Positions 9,314-16,249 of a stretch of DNA of 17,719 bases are shown one piece after another (the stretch's first letter is position 1; each line of letters starts with the position of its first letter). The notes below the pieces were generated by a model. That model ran no database searches, was not told the origin of the DNA, and was given only the letters and a program-made list of their open reading frames with translations. The translations under genes were made by a program, and so were the position numbers. The DNA is from an uncultured Flavobacteriales bacterium. Its GTDB lineage: Bacteria; Bacteroidota; Bacteroidia; Flavobacteriales; Crocinitomicaceae. The stretch is from assembly GCA_946478775.1 (NCBI GenBank), contig CAMLDR010000087.1, positions 1 through 17,719 of the forward strand, written 5' to 3'.

Positions 9314-10416
9314 AAGAATTAAAGAAAATAGTGATATCGGGCGGTGGAACAGGTGGACACATCTTTCCTGCCCTGGCAATTGCCAACGAGATTAAAAAAC
9401 GGAATCCGAATGTAGAGATCCTCTTTGTAGGTGCGGAAGGAAAAATGGAAATGGAAAAAGTTCCTGCAGCCGGGTATCAAATCGTGGGCTTGCCGATTGT
9501 AGGTTTACAGCGAAAATTAACGCTGAAAAATCTGGCGCTTCCTTTTAAATTATTGAAGAGCCTTTCTTTGGCAAAGAATATCCTAAAGGATTTCAAGCCG
9601 GAAGTGGTCATCGGAGTTGGAGGTTATGCCAGCGGCCCGACACTGAAAATGGCTCAGCGTTTAGGAATTCCGACATTGATCCAGGAACAGAATTCCTACC
9701 CGGGAAAAACCAACCGCTTATTGTCTAAGAAGGTGAAAGCGGTTTGTACGGCTTATGAAGGTCTGGAAAATGTGTTTCCGCCTCAAACGATCCGTTTAAC
9801 AGGGAATCCGGTTCGGGAGGAATTGAATCGGTCGTCTATCTCCAAAGAGGAGGCATTCAAAGAGTTTCCGGTATTGGATCCGGCCAAGCGAACGATTTTG
9901 GTGATGGGTGGAAGTTTGGGTGCGCGGACTTTGAATGAAGGCGTTCTTCATGGAATGGACCAACTGGCAGATTCAAACACACAAGTTTTGTGGCAATGCG
10001 GAAAATATTATTTCGAAGCCATGAAAAAAGAAGTGGAGATCCGGAAAAAAGCGCCGATTTATTTGACGGATTTTATAAGTAGAATGGATGCGGCTTACGG
10101 CGTTGCAGATGTCATCGTTTCGCGGGCGGGAGCTTTATCCATTTCGGAATTATGCATCGTAGGAAAACCAACTATTTTGGTTCCTTCTCCGAATGTTTCT
10201 GAAGATCATCAAACAAAGAACGCAATGGCTTTGGTGAAAAATCAGGCGGCCATTCTGATCAAAGACGATGTGGCAAAAGAACAATTGATTTCGGGGGCGA
10301 TCGATGTCCTGAATGATGAAAATAAAATGAATGAACTGCGCGTTGCGATCAAGCGGATGGCAAAACCAAACGCAACAGCAGATATTGTGGATGTGATTGA
10401 AAATTTGGTGTGGTAG
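9310..10416 (+). CDS. murG: Lipid II synthase MurG (undecaprenyl-PP-MurNAc-pentapeptide GlcNAc transferase)
   Basis: MurG is a peripheral inner-membrane GT28 glycosyltransferase that adds GlcNAc from UDP-GlcNAc to lipid I. The N-terminal G-loop GGGTGGHIFPAL lies at residues 11-22. Further family motifs are GVGGYASGP, QEQNSYPGKTNR, LTGNPVR, VMGGSLGARTLNEGV, the nucleotide-binding SRAGALSISEL, and EDHQTKNA. The length of 368 residues is normal. It shares ATGA with ftsW. Its stop codon TAG (10414-10416) lies inside the left arm of a palindromic repeat, so the repeat may have supplied the present 3' end. Homology through VIDVIENL suggests little or nothing was lost. Confidence 0.97.
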   Translation: MKELKKIVISGGGTGGHIFPALAIANEIKKRNPNVEILFVGAEGKMEMEKVPAAGYQIVGLPIVGLQRKLTLKNLALPFKLLKSLSLAKNILKDFKPEVVIGVGGYASGPTLKMAQRLGIPTLIQEQNSYPGKTNRLLSKKVKAVCTAYEGLENVFPPQTIRLTGNPVREELNRSSISKEEAFKEFPVLDPAKRTILVMGGSLGARTLNEGVLHGMDQLADSNTQVLWQCGKYYFEAMKKEVEIRKKAPIYLTDFISRMDAAYGVADVIVSRAGALSISELCIVGKPTILVPSPNVSEDHQTKNAMALVKNQAAILIKDDVAKEQLISGAIDVLNDENKMNELRVAIKRMAKPNATADIVDVIENLVW

Positions 10417-10466
10417 GGACGCGAAGCATCGTGTCCGTACAAAAGGGTATCGCATTCGCGCAAAAT
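10413..10466. repeat. Palindromic intergenic repeat at the murG stop codon
   Basis: GTAGGGACGCGA (10413-10424), loop AGCA, then TCGTGTCCGTAC (10429-10440) form a 12-pair hairpin with one mismatch and one G:U pair. A second partly complementary piece, GGGTATCGCATTCGCGC (10445-10461), echoes the left arm in inverted order. From memory, palindromes of the GTAGGGACRCGAtgcaTCGYGTCC kind recur between genes in many bacterial genomes, including Bacteroidota, so this looks like a dispersed REP/MITE-like unit. No T-tract follows, so it is not an obvious terminator. Only one copy is in the window, so its repeat nature is inferred. Confidence 0.5.
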
Positions 10467-10477
10467 GGTAATATAAA

Positions 10478-11842
10478 ATGGAATTGGACAACGTAAAACG
10501 CTTTTATTTCATAGGCATCGGCGGAATCGGGATGTCGGCCCTGGCGCGCTATTTCAAGACGAAAGGCTTTGATGTGGCCGGTTACGACAAAACGCCTTCG
10601 CCTTTAACGCATGAGCTGGAACAAGAAGGAATTGCCATTCATTTCGAGGATTTAGGTGAACAGATTCCTTCCGAATACCAAAATACGGAATCCACATTGG
10701 TTGTCTACACGCCTGCAATCCCTGCGGTTATGGGAGAGTTGGTTTATGTGAAGAAAAACCATCGGGTTTTAAAACGCAGTGAGGTGCTGGGTTTGATTAC
10801 TCAGACCAGCAAAGGACTTGGTGTTGCCGGAACACACGGAAAAACGACCACTTCAACCATGCTGGCTTATGTTTTAAGTCAGTCGCATTTGAAATGTTCA
10901 GCGTTTTTGGGTGGAATTTCTTCCAATTTTAATTCCAATGTATTGGTCAATCCGTCAGCTGAATATTCGGTCATAGAAGCAGATGAGTTTGATCGCTCAT
11001 TCCTGCGTTTGAAACCCTATGCGAGTATTATTACAGCAATGGACCCGGACCACCTGGATATTTATGGAACGACCGAATCGTTTGTTAAAGGTTTCCAGGA
11101 ATATGCGGACAAACATCAGGAGAATCGCTTGTTGATTTATAAATACGGACTTCCGCTTCACCAAACGGGATTCAAAGGAATTTCTTACGGCATTGATGAG
11201 CCGGAAGCGGACGTTTATGGAACGGATTTGAAGTATGAAAACGGTCAGTTTTTGATGGACCTTCATTTGGGAGACGATATTTGGAAAAGGATTGTTTTAG
11301 GTCTTCCCGGAATTCACAATGCAGAAAATGCGCTGGCAGTTGCGGCCATGTGCAGGCAATTAGGACTTTCCGAAGCAGAGATTCGTTCCGGATTGGAGAA
11401 TTTTAAAGGAGTAAAAAGACGTTTTGAATACCAGGTACGCAAAGAGCAATTAATTTACATTGACGATTATGCACATCATCCTACGGAGATTGCAGCCCTC
11501 GTTTCTTCCATTCGGTTACTTTATCCGGATAAGAAGATTGTCGGTATTTTTCAGCCGCATTTATTCTCGCGTACCCGGGATTTCGAAGAAGGATTCGTCC
11601 ATGAACTTTCAAAATTGGATGAAGCGATTGTGATGCCGATTTATCCGGCGCGAGAAGAGCCTATTCCTGGGGTTACAAGCGATGAGCTGGTTCGGAAAAT
11701 TGGTGCCAAAGCAAGTTTGAAAACTCCGGAGCAGGTTCGGGAATTCGCGAATTCTATCAAGGAGGGAGTGATATTGACTATTGGAGCGGGAGACATAGAT
11801 CGACTCGTTCCTGAACTGAAAAGAATACTGGAAAATAACTAG
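10478..11842 (+). CDS. murC: UDP-N-acetylmuramate:L-alanine ligase MurC
   Basis: MurC is the cytoplasmic ATP-dependent ligase that adds the first amino acid, L-Ala, to UDP-MurNAc. It starts with the dinucleotide-like FIGIGGIGMSALARYF, has the ATP loop GTHGKTT at residues 118-124, then EADEFDRSFL, MDPDHLDIYG, GIHNAENALA, and in the C-terminal domain YIDDYAHHPTEI, FQPHLFSRTRDF and the GAGDI end. This combination separates MurC from Mpl and the other Mur ligases. The length of 454 residues is normal. It is one of the few genes in the run not overlapping its upstream neighbour: 61 bases holding a palindromic repeat separate it from murG. Confidence 0.97.
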   Translation: MELDNVKRFYFIGIGGIGMSALARYFKTKGFDVAGYDKTPSPLTHELEQEGIAIHFEDLGEQIPSEYQNTESTLVVYTPAIPAVMGELVYVKKNHRVLKRSEVLGLITQTSKGLGVAGTHGKTTTSTMLAYVLSQSHLKCSAFLGGISSNFNSNVLVNPSAEYSVIEADEFDRSFLRLKPYASIITAMDPDHLDIYGTTESFVKGFQEYADKHQENRLLIYKYGLPLHQTGFKGISYGIDEPEADVYGTDLKYENGQFLMDLHLGDDIWKRIVLGLPGIHNAENALAVAAMCRQLGLSEAEIRSGLENFKGVKRRFEYQVRKEQLIYIDDYAHHPTEIAALVSSIRLLYPDKKIVGIFQPHLFSRTRDFEEGFVHELSKLDEAIVMPIYPAREEPIPGVTSDELVRKIGAKASLKTPEQVREFANSIKEGVILTIGAGDIDRLVPELKRILENN

Positions 11843-11843
11843 T

Positions 11844-12650
11844 TTGAAAGGGAAACTAAAAATAGCAGCCTGGGCATTGTTTGCTGTCGTCATCATTGCG
11901 GTGCTGTTCCTGGCGCGCAAAAATCAGGATGAGGCAATCGTTCAGGATCCCAATATTTCTATTTCTGTTGTGGATGAAAATGCCTTTTTAACAGAAAGCG
12001 AATTACTGGTCCGACTGAAGCGCTTAAATCTCTTCTATCCCAATCAATTGATGAAAAATCTGAACACAAGTGCAATTGAAGAAAATATTCGCAAAATGCA
12101 TGAAGTGGAAGAAGTGGATGTTTTCAAGCAATTGGGAGGAAATTGGGGGATCAAGCTGAAAGTAAGACAACCTTATGCCCGTATCTTCAATCAATTCGGT
12201 GAAAGTTTTTATATAGATTCAAAAGGGGCGACCATGAATCCGACACCTAATTTTACTGCCCGTATTTTGGTTTTTACCGGAAATATCAAAGATAAATCCG
12301 ATACCCTGCTTGTCAGTGATATCGAAGCCAATCCCGAATTAAAGAATGCGCGCAGTCTGGATGAGATTTTTCATATTGCAAAAGTCATCCACGAAGATCC
12401 GTTCTTAAGTGCTCAAATCAGCCAGGTGCATCGGGATAGATGGGGTGATTTTGTGCTGATTCCGAGAGTGGGCGCGCAGCGAATTGTTTTGGGGCCTGCT
12501 CCAACGGAACGCGACATCAGCGAAAAGTTAAAAAAGCTGGTCGTTTTCTACGCGCATGGTTTGCCCTATGTTGGATGGAATAAATACAAAATCATCAACC
12601 TCAAATACCGCAACCAGGTGGTGTGTACTTACCTGCGTGACAGCCTGTAA
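11844..12650 (+). CDS. ftsQ: FtsQ/DivIB-like cell division protein
   Basis: FtsQ is a bitopic divisome protein with a short cytoplasmic tail, one membrane helix and a periplasmic POTRA plus beta domain; it binds FtsL/FtsB-type partners. Here the tail is about 5 residues, the helix covers about residues 5-22 (IAAWALFAVVIIAVLFLA), and the POTRA-like part follows (about 35-100), with KVRQPYARIFNQFGESFYIDSKG matching Bacteroidota FtsQ. The end KYKIINLKYRNQVVCT is also typical. The start is TTG 11844, one base after the murC stop; no in-frame ATG precedes the membrane helix, so a rare start codon is required. In most Bacteroidota ftsA follows directly; here 3.6 kb intervene. Confidence 0.92.
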   Translation: MKGKLKIAAWALFAVVIIAVLFLARKNQDEAIVQDPNISISVVDENAFLTESELLVRLKRLNLFYPNQLMKNLNTSAIEENIRKMHEVEEVDVFKQLGGNWGIKLKVRQPYARIFNQFGESFYIDSKGATMNPTPNFTARILVFTGNIKDKSDTLLVSDIEANPELKNARSLDEIFHIAKVIHEDPFLSAQISQVHRDRWGDFVLIPRVGAQRIVLGPAPTERDISEKLKKLVVFYAHGLPYVGWNKYKIINLKYRNQVVCTYLRDSL

Positions 12651-12723
12651 TCGTTCGTTTTTAAACGGAATCACTTCAATTTTGTTAAAATTCAACCTCA
12701 CTAAAGTTTAGTAACTTTTTTTT

Positions 12724-12745
12724 GAGGGGGCAGCCCTCTTTATTA
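12724..12745 (+). terminator. Possible intrinsic terminator after ftsQ
   Basis: GAGGG (12724-12728), loop GGCAG, CCCTC (12734-12738), followed by TTTATTA. The stem is short but all G:C/A:T, and it lies 73 bases after the ftsQ stop, where the dcw upstream operon should end. The T-rich tail overlaps the -33 box proposed for the downstream pseudogene, so the same bases may serve both. Confidence 0.4.
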
Positions 12746-12769
12746 TATAATATTGGTAGACTAGATTTG
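12739..12769 (+). promoter_or_regulatory. Bacteroidota-type promoter of the decayed gene
   Basis: TTTA (12739-12742), a 19-base spacer, then TAGATTTG (12762-12769), which is a full match to the -7 consensus TAnnTTTG used by the Bacteroidota housekeeping sigma factor. It lies 41 bases before the ATG of the pseudogene at 12811. The -33 box is TTTA rather than TTTG or TTG. Confidence 0.45.
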
Positions 12770-12810
12770 CTACATAAATAGATACTGAAAGTAATTATTC
12801 AAGAGCATAG

Positions 12811-13152
12811 ATGGAACGTAATAATCTACTACTACTTTTTTTCTACTGTTGTGTATTAGTTCTGTGACACAGCAAGATATTACGTTACAACATGAGCAAA
12901 TAATTCAACTTGGTAGTGGACGCTTCTTTTTTTAGAAGTGAAAATGGAGAGATATCAATTTGAATTGTTGCAGGCAACTTAGACGCTCCTACTGGTTATA
13001 TTCACGTTGCACGACGATTGATATTTCCAGTGGGAGCAGTTGCGTTTTGAAGTACGCCTTTCATTATTAAATGTCCGCTAAAGGATTACCCCACTATAAC
13101 TTTACTTACTACTAACAGAGAACATACGCACACAACTATGTCCCGAAGCTAA
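12811..13152 (+). pseudogene. Decayed gene for a small secreted protein
   Basis: ATG 12811 opens a signal-peptide-like start (MERNNLLLLFFY...). A frame change at the T-run near 12834-12842 continues it as LLLCISSVTQQDITLQHEQI. A second change near 12912-12916 returns to the first frame, VDASFFRSENGEISI, which is then broken by TGA at 12961, continues IVAGNLDAPTGYIHVARRL, IFPVGAVAF, meets TGA at 13048, and runs on to TAA at 13150. The pieces read as one protein with a Sec signal and an extracellular beta-rich part; the RRLIFPVG stretch resembles motifs in secreted Bacteroidota surface proteins, but this is by eye only. The two shifts and two stops show it is not functional. It lies downstream of a good promoter and is followed by a terminator-like hairpin. 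Confidence 0.6.
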
Positions 13153-13187
13153 GAGATTTTATGAAAGTAGGATCTCTTTGTTGTTTT
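13151..13187 (+). terminator. Terminator-like hairpin after the pseudogene
   Basis: AAGAGAT (13151-13157) and ATCTCTT (13172-13178) form a perfect 7-pair stem with a 14-base loop, followed by TGTTGTTTT. It starts at the last stop of the decayed gene, so it is probably the relic of that gene's terminator. The loop is large and the T-tract interrupted, which limits confidence. On the - strand it could also lie in the 3' part of the response-regulator transcript. Confidence 0.4.
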
Positions 13188-13206
13188 ATGGAATGTTCAA
13201 TAGTTC

Positions 13207-13228
13207 ACACTTCGACTGCGCTCAGTGT
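13207..13228. repeat. Short palindromic repeat of a type common in Bacteroidota
   Basis: The core is CACTTCGACTGCGCTCAGTG (13208-13227), with outer arms ACACT/AGTGT and an inner GA/TC pair around a CTGCGC loop. From memory, CACTTCGACTnCGCTCAGTG elements occur between genes in many flavobacterial genomes. It lies 20 bases beyond the stop of the - strand response regulator. Only one copy is present here, so the repeat status is recollection rather than something the window shows. Confidence 0.4.
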
Positions 13229-13247
13229 ACTTGAATATTTTTGGGAT

Positions 13248-13907
13248 TTACTTCAACTGGTCTGAATCAAGGAGAAACTTATTCTCCATGACCCACAGGA
13301 TCAGGCTGTTGTTCCGGGCGTCCAGGTTTAGTTTTTTGCAGATTCTTGAGCGGTAATTTTCTACGGATTTCGGAGAAACAAAAAGCAAGTTGGCAATTTC
13401 CTTGCTGGAGTATTTTTTACTGACCAGTTTCAATACTTTTAATTCTGTTGGTGTTAATGAATTGATTTCATCCGTGATGAGTTCCATGCGAGGATCTGAT
13501 TCGCGCTTATCATGCTGATTTCTCAGAACAAGCGGCAGGTATGTTTTGCCGTCCCTTACCCAATTAATGCACTCTACAATTTCTTCGGAAGTGTTGTCTT
13601 TGATCAGGTAACCCCGTGCTCCGTTAAAAAATGCCAGTTTAATAACGTCTGTGGTTTTATGAATAGACAGTATTATAACGGCTAAACCCGGAAATTGCTG
13701 CTGGATGGCCGAGCAGGTTTCCAGTCCGTTCATTACAGGCATGTCAATATCGAGCAATACAATGTCCGGATTGAATGATGGGATGTTTTCCATTACCTGG
13801 GAACCGTTTTCGTATGCCTGGATTTCGACATGATCAAAGGATGATTCGAGAAGGAACTTTAAGCCGCTTCTGAAGATAGGATGATCGTCTGCTAAAATTA
13901 CCTTCAT
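13248..13907 (-). CDS. NarL/LuxR-family two-component response regulator
   Basis: This is a cytoplasmic transcription regulator, predicted to be phosphorylated by the kinase encoded directly upstream. The receiver domain covers residues 1-118: acidic pair Asp7-Asp8, phosphoacceptor Asp53 (VLLDIDMPVMNG), switch residue Ser81 and Lys103 (GYLIKD). A linker of about 28 residues leads to a LuxR-type helix-turn-helix at about 147-205 (LTPTELKVLKLVSKKYSSKEIANLL, then SPKSVENYRSRICKKL, in the classic GerE pattern). The 219-residue length is standard. Its ATG abuts the kinase stop (TAAATG), so the pair is translated from one message. The stop lies in front of convergent relics of the ftsQ side. Target genes cannot be read from the window. 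Confidence 0.95.
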   Translation of the reverse strand: MKVILADDHPIFRSGLKFLLESSFDHVEIQAYENGSQVMENIPSFNPDIVLLDIDMPVMNGLETCSAIQQQFPGLAVIILSIHKTTDVIKLAFFNGARGYLIKDNTSEEIVECINWVRDGKTYLPLVLRNQHDKRESDPRMELITDEINSLTPTELKVLKLVSKKYSSKEIANLLFVSPKSVENYRSRICKKLNLDARNNSLILWVMENKFLLDSDQLK

Positions 13908-15875
13908 TTAGATGGTTATTGTGAGTGAAATTCCTTTGTTAGTACCGGTTTTTAGTTCCAGTTTGCCGCCTATAATTGCAGTTCTTTCCTGTATGGTTAA
14001 AAGGCCCAATCCAAGTTTTTGCTGTGAATCAGAAATGCCGATTCCATTATCTCTGTATTGAACGATTAGTTCGTCGTTTTTTCGCTCTACGCTTACTTTC
14101 AAAGCACTTGCATGTGCATGCTTGATTGTATTTGAAATGCATTCCTGGATGATGCGGTAGATTTGTGAACTGGTATTCAGATCCAATTCCTTTCCATCCA
14201 ATTCAAAATCAAAATTGCAGAGCATATCAGTTGCAGCCTGTGTTTTCTCAATGATTGAATTCAATGCGCGTTCCAGTCCGATTTTCTCCAAAGCCGTGGG
14301 GTGAAGTTGGTGGCTCAGGACCCGCGTCTGTTCTAAGATGTCGCCGATTTCCGTGTCTACACCTTCCAGCTGGGTAATTTTTCCGGTGGTAAATAAATTC
14401 AGCTTCGACTTTACTACCGCCAAACTTTGACCAATGTCGTCATGCAGGTCTTTGGAAATCCGGGAGCGTTCTTCGTCAATTTGTTCAATTAATTTTTGCG
14501 AAAAGACGGATTTTATTTTGCGGGATTTACGAACATTGTAAATATAAATTGCGGCCAATACAAGCATGAATATTGAAAGAATGACCAGGAAGATAAACCG
14601 GAAATTTGCGGACTTTAATTGACTTTTGGTACGGAGGATTTTATTCCGCTGCCTGGAATCCGTGAGTTCACTCTCAAGCCGCTCTTTTCCATAAATTGTC
14701 TGCAATCTCGTTTGTTCGTTCTCGTTCGAGAATTCGCGAATACTGTCCGATAAACTGCTGAATTTTCGTTCCAGTTCGTAAGCCAGTTTGAAATTTCCCT
14801 GTGCAGATGCCAGTTTAGACTGTAAAGCGATTAATTCCTTTCTGAAATTGGGATCGTTGTATGATTTCAGGAAAAATTGAACGGAATCAATGCAGCGTTT
14901 TGCTGTGGGGAAATCTTTTTGTTCGGTAGAGACCATTCCCCTGATGATGTAGGCATTGATCAGGAATAGCGGATCGCGGTATGTTTGAACAATTGCCAGC
15001 GCTGAATCACTGCTTTTGGAAGCTTCAATGAGTTGTTTATTGTCCAGGTAGGAGGAAGACAGGTTGATGTATGCAGCAAGGATGCCGGCTGGAAAACCAA
15101 TTTTTTTGGCTTCTGAAACCGTTTGCTTGTAATGGACAATCGAGCCCTTGAAATCTTTTATTTCATGCGTAACCAGTCCCAGGTTGTTCAGCACGTTCAA
15201 GCGAAGGCGCGATTCATTGGTTTCTGTTGACAGGATCAGGGCACGTTCCAGGTCTTTTTTTGCCTCTTCGTATTTTTTTGCCTTCAACTTGAGTAGTGCC
15301 AGGTTGTTCAACAAATATCCTGTAGCAAATTTTTTGTTGTGTTTTTCCGAAATACGCAGTCCTTTCAGGTAGCTTTCCGTGGCTTTGTCATACATCAACC
15401 GGGCTTCGTACATGATCCCGAATCCGTTGTGTATTTCCAGTTGGTTATCAATGTAGTGGCCTTTTTTAGCATCAATCAGCAACTTCCTGAAACCATCCTC
15501 GGCTTGCAGTACGTCCTGGTCTAAAATGAGGAAATTTAGTCTGATCTTCGTAGAATTGATCAGTTTGTGATCCTTTGTTTTTTCTCCGACAGCAATACTC
15601 CTGGAGTAATATTTTTTTGCCTCGTTTATATTGTTCGCATAGTAATTGAAACTTCCGTAATACTGGTAAACATAACCGATCTCATTTTCTTTTTTCAATT
15701 TTTTTGCCAGCTGAATACATTGCTTTCCAAGAGAGAAAACGGTTGAGCTGTCGTAGTAAGTTGCCTGCTTGATTCTGATTTTCAAATCTTCCAATCTCTG
15801 TGCGTCAGATTTCTGAGCATTCAACTGCAAGGTGAAGAATAAAAATACCAGGTAGAGTAAGTTTCGTTTTAGCAT
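13908..15875 (-). CDS. TPR-containing sensor histidine kinase (HisKA_3 / NarX-like)
   Basis: A Sec signal peptide (about residues 1-20, LYLVFLFFTLQLNAQ) exports a long sensor part of helical TPR-like repeats (about 25-370; clear units include ATGYLLNNLALLKLKAKKYE and RLNVLNNLGLVTHEIKDFKG), then a coiled-coil stretch (about 375-420) and one membrane helix (about 425-446). The cytoplasmic part has the HisKA_3 box DEERSRISKDLHDDIGQSL with phosphoacceptor His478, and a HATPase_c domain with N-box Asn582, G1 motif DNGIG (609-613) and G2 motif GLGLL (622-626). All catalytic motifs are intact. At 655 residues it fits the Bacteroidota TPR-kinase type paired with LuxR regulators. The signal it senses is unknown. 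It is transcribed away from ftsA and forms an operon with the regulator gene. Confidence 0.94.
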   Translation of the reverse strand: MLKRNLLYLVFLFFTLQLNAQKSDAQRLEDLKIRIKQATYYDSSTVFSLGKQCIQLAKKLKKENEIGYVYQYYGSFNYYANNINEAKKYYSRSIAVGEKTKDHKLINSTKIRLNFLILDQDVLQAEDGFRKLLIDAKKGHYIDNQLEIHNGFGIMYEARLMYDKATESYLKGLRISEKHNKKFATGYLLNNLALLKLKAKKYEEAKKDLERALILSTETNESRLRLNVLNNLGLVTHEIKDFKGSIVHYKQTVSEAKKIGFPAGILAAYINLSSSYLDNKQLIEASKSSDSALAIVQTYRDPLFLINAYIIRGMVSTEQKDFPTAKRCIDSVQFFLKSYNDPNFRKELIALQSKLASAQGNFKLAYELERKFSSLSDSIREFSNENEQTRLQTIYGKERLESELTDSRQRNKILRTKSQLKSANFRFIFLVILSIFMLVLAAIYIYNVRKSRKIKSVFSQKLIEQIDEERSRISKDLHDDIGQSLAVVKSKLNLFTTGKITQLEGVDTEIGDILEQTRVLSHQLHPTALEKIGLERALNSIIEKTQAATDMLCNFDFELDGKELDLNTSSQIYRIIQECISNTIKHAHASALKVSVERKNDELIVQYRDNGIGISDSQQKLGLGLLTIQERTAIIGGKLELKTGTNKGISLTITI

Positions 15876-15901
15876 GGTAACTGGGGTTTGTTCGCCACCT
15901 T

Positions 15902-15932
15902 TAAAGTTAAAATTAATTTTTTATTTCTAAAA
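15902..15932 (-). promoter_or_regulatory. Possible promoter of the kinase-regulator operon
   Basis: Read on the - strand, TTTTAG (15932-15927), 17 bases, then TAACTTTA (15909-15902), which matches the Bacteroidota -7 consensus TAnnTTTG at all but the last base. It lies 26 bases before the kinase ATG (15875). The surrounding sequence is very AT-rich, so a match by chance is possible. Confidence 0.3.
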
Positions 15933-16083
15933 CGTGAACATACTGATAATTAATAATATAGTTGAAATGGTTGGTTTTGCTGGGCTGTAGCCCGATTTTG
16001 AACCCGAAATAACGACCATCTTTATTAACAACACTTGTTTAATAAGTATTCTAAATTCACGGAAAACGCGGCAAAATAAAATT

Positions 16084-16091
16084 TAAGTTTG
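16084..16091 (+). promoter_or_regulatory. Candidate -7 box for ftsA transcription
   Basis: TAAGTTTG is a full match to the TAnnTTTG box of Bacteroidota promoters, but no TTG or TTTG is seen at the expected distance upstream. If real, it gives a leader of about 155 bases before ftsA. It is the best + strand candidate in this gap. Confidence 0.25.
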
Positions 16092-16205
16092 TACATACCG
16101 TATTATAGGTAAGAACCAAAACATCGATATGTAAAGGTTTTTGCTCGATAAAGACAGAGATTAGCAAGATGAAATCTTAATCTTTTGTCAAAACGGTCAA
16201 ATTTA

Positions 16206-16228
16206 GCCCTGGCACTTGTCGCCGGGGT
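16206..16228 (+). promoter_or_regulatory. GC-rich hairpin in the ftsA leader
   Basis: CCCTGGC (16207-16213) pairs with GCCGGGG (16221-16227) across a 7-base loop, with one G:U pair; an outer G:U can extend it to 8 pairs. It ends 15 bases before the Shine-Dalgarno sequence of ftsA and stands out in an AT-rich region. No T-tract follows on either strand, so it is unlikely to be an intrinsic terminator. A role in mRNA stability or translation of ftsA is possible. Confidence 0.4.
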
Positions 16229-16242
16229 GGGTTGAAAAAATA

Positions 16243-16249
16243 AGGAGAG
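16243..16249 (+). promoter_or_regulatory. Strong Shine-Dalgarno sequence of ftsA
   Basis: AGGAGAG lies just upstream of ATG 16253, with three bases between. It fixes the ftsA start and is unusually good compared with the weak signals of the other genes here, as might suit a gene that is not translationally coupled to an upstream one. Confidence 0.55.

Larger units (their letters stand above)
12651..13247. other. Intergenic region after ftsQ with no intact gene
   Basis: About 600 bases separate ftsQ from the convergent response-regulator gene, with a base composition visibly more AT-rich than the flanks. It holds, in order: an AT-only hairpin (AATTTT/AAAATT, 12678-12692), a GC hairpin with a T-rich tail (12724-12745), a promoter-like pair of boxes (12739-12769), a decayed gene (12811-13152), a second hairpin with a T-rich tail (13151-13187) and a short palindromic repeat (13207-13228). 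No frame here encodes an intact protein of reasonable size. Confidence 0.75.

Noticed and set aside
12678..12692. AATTTT/AAAATT hairpin as the ftsQ terminator
   Set aside because: It consists only of A:T pairs and has no T-tract after it; the GC hairpin at 12724-12738 is a better candidate.
15982..15993. GGGCTGTAGCCC hairpin upstream of ftsA as a regulatory site or terminator
   Set aside because: The stem is only four pairs with no T-tract. It could be a scrap of a dispersed palindrome, but nothing nearby supports a function.
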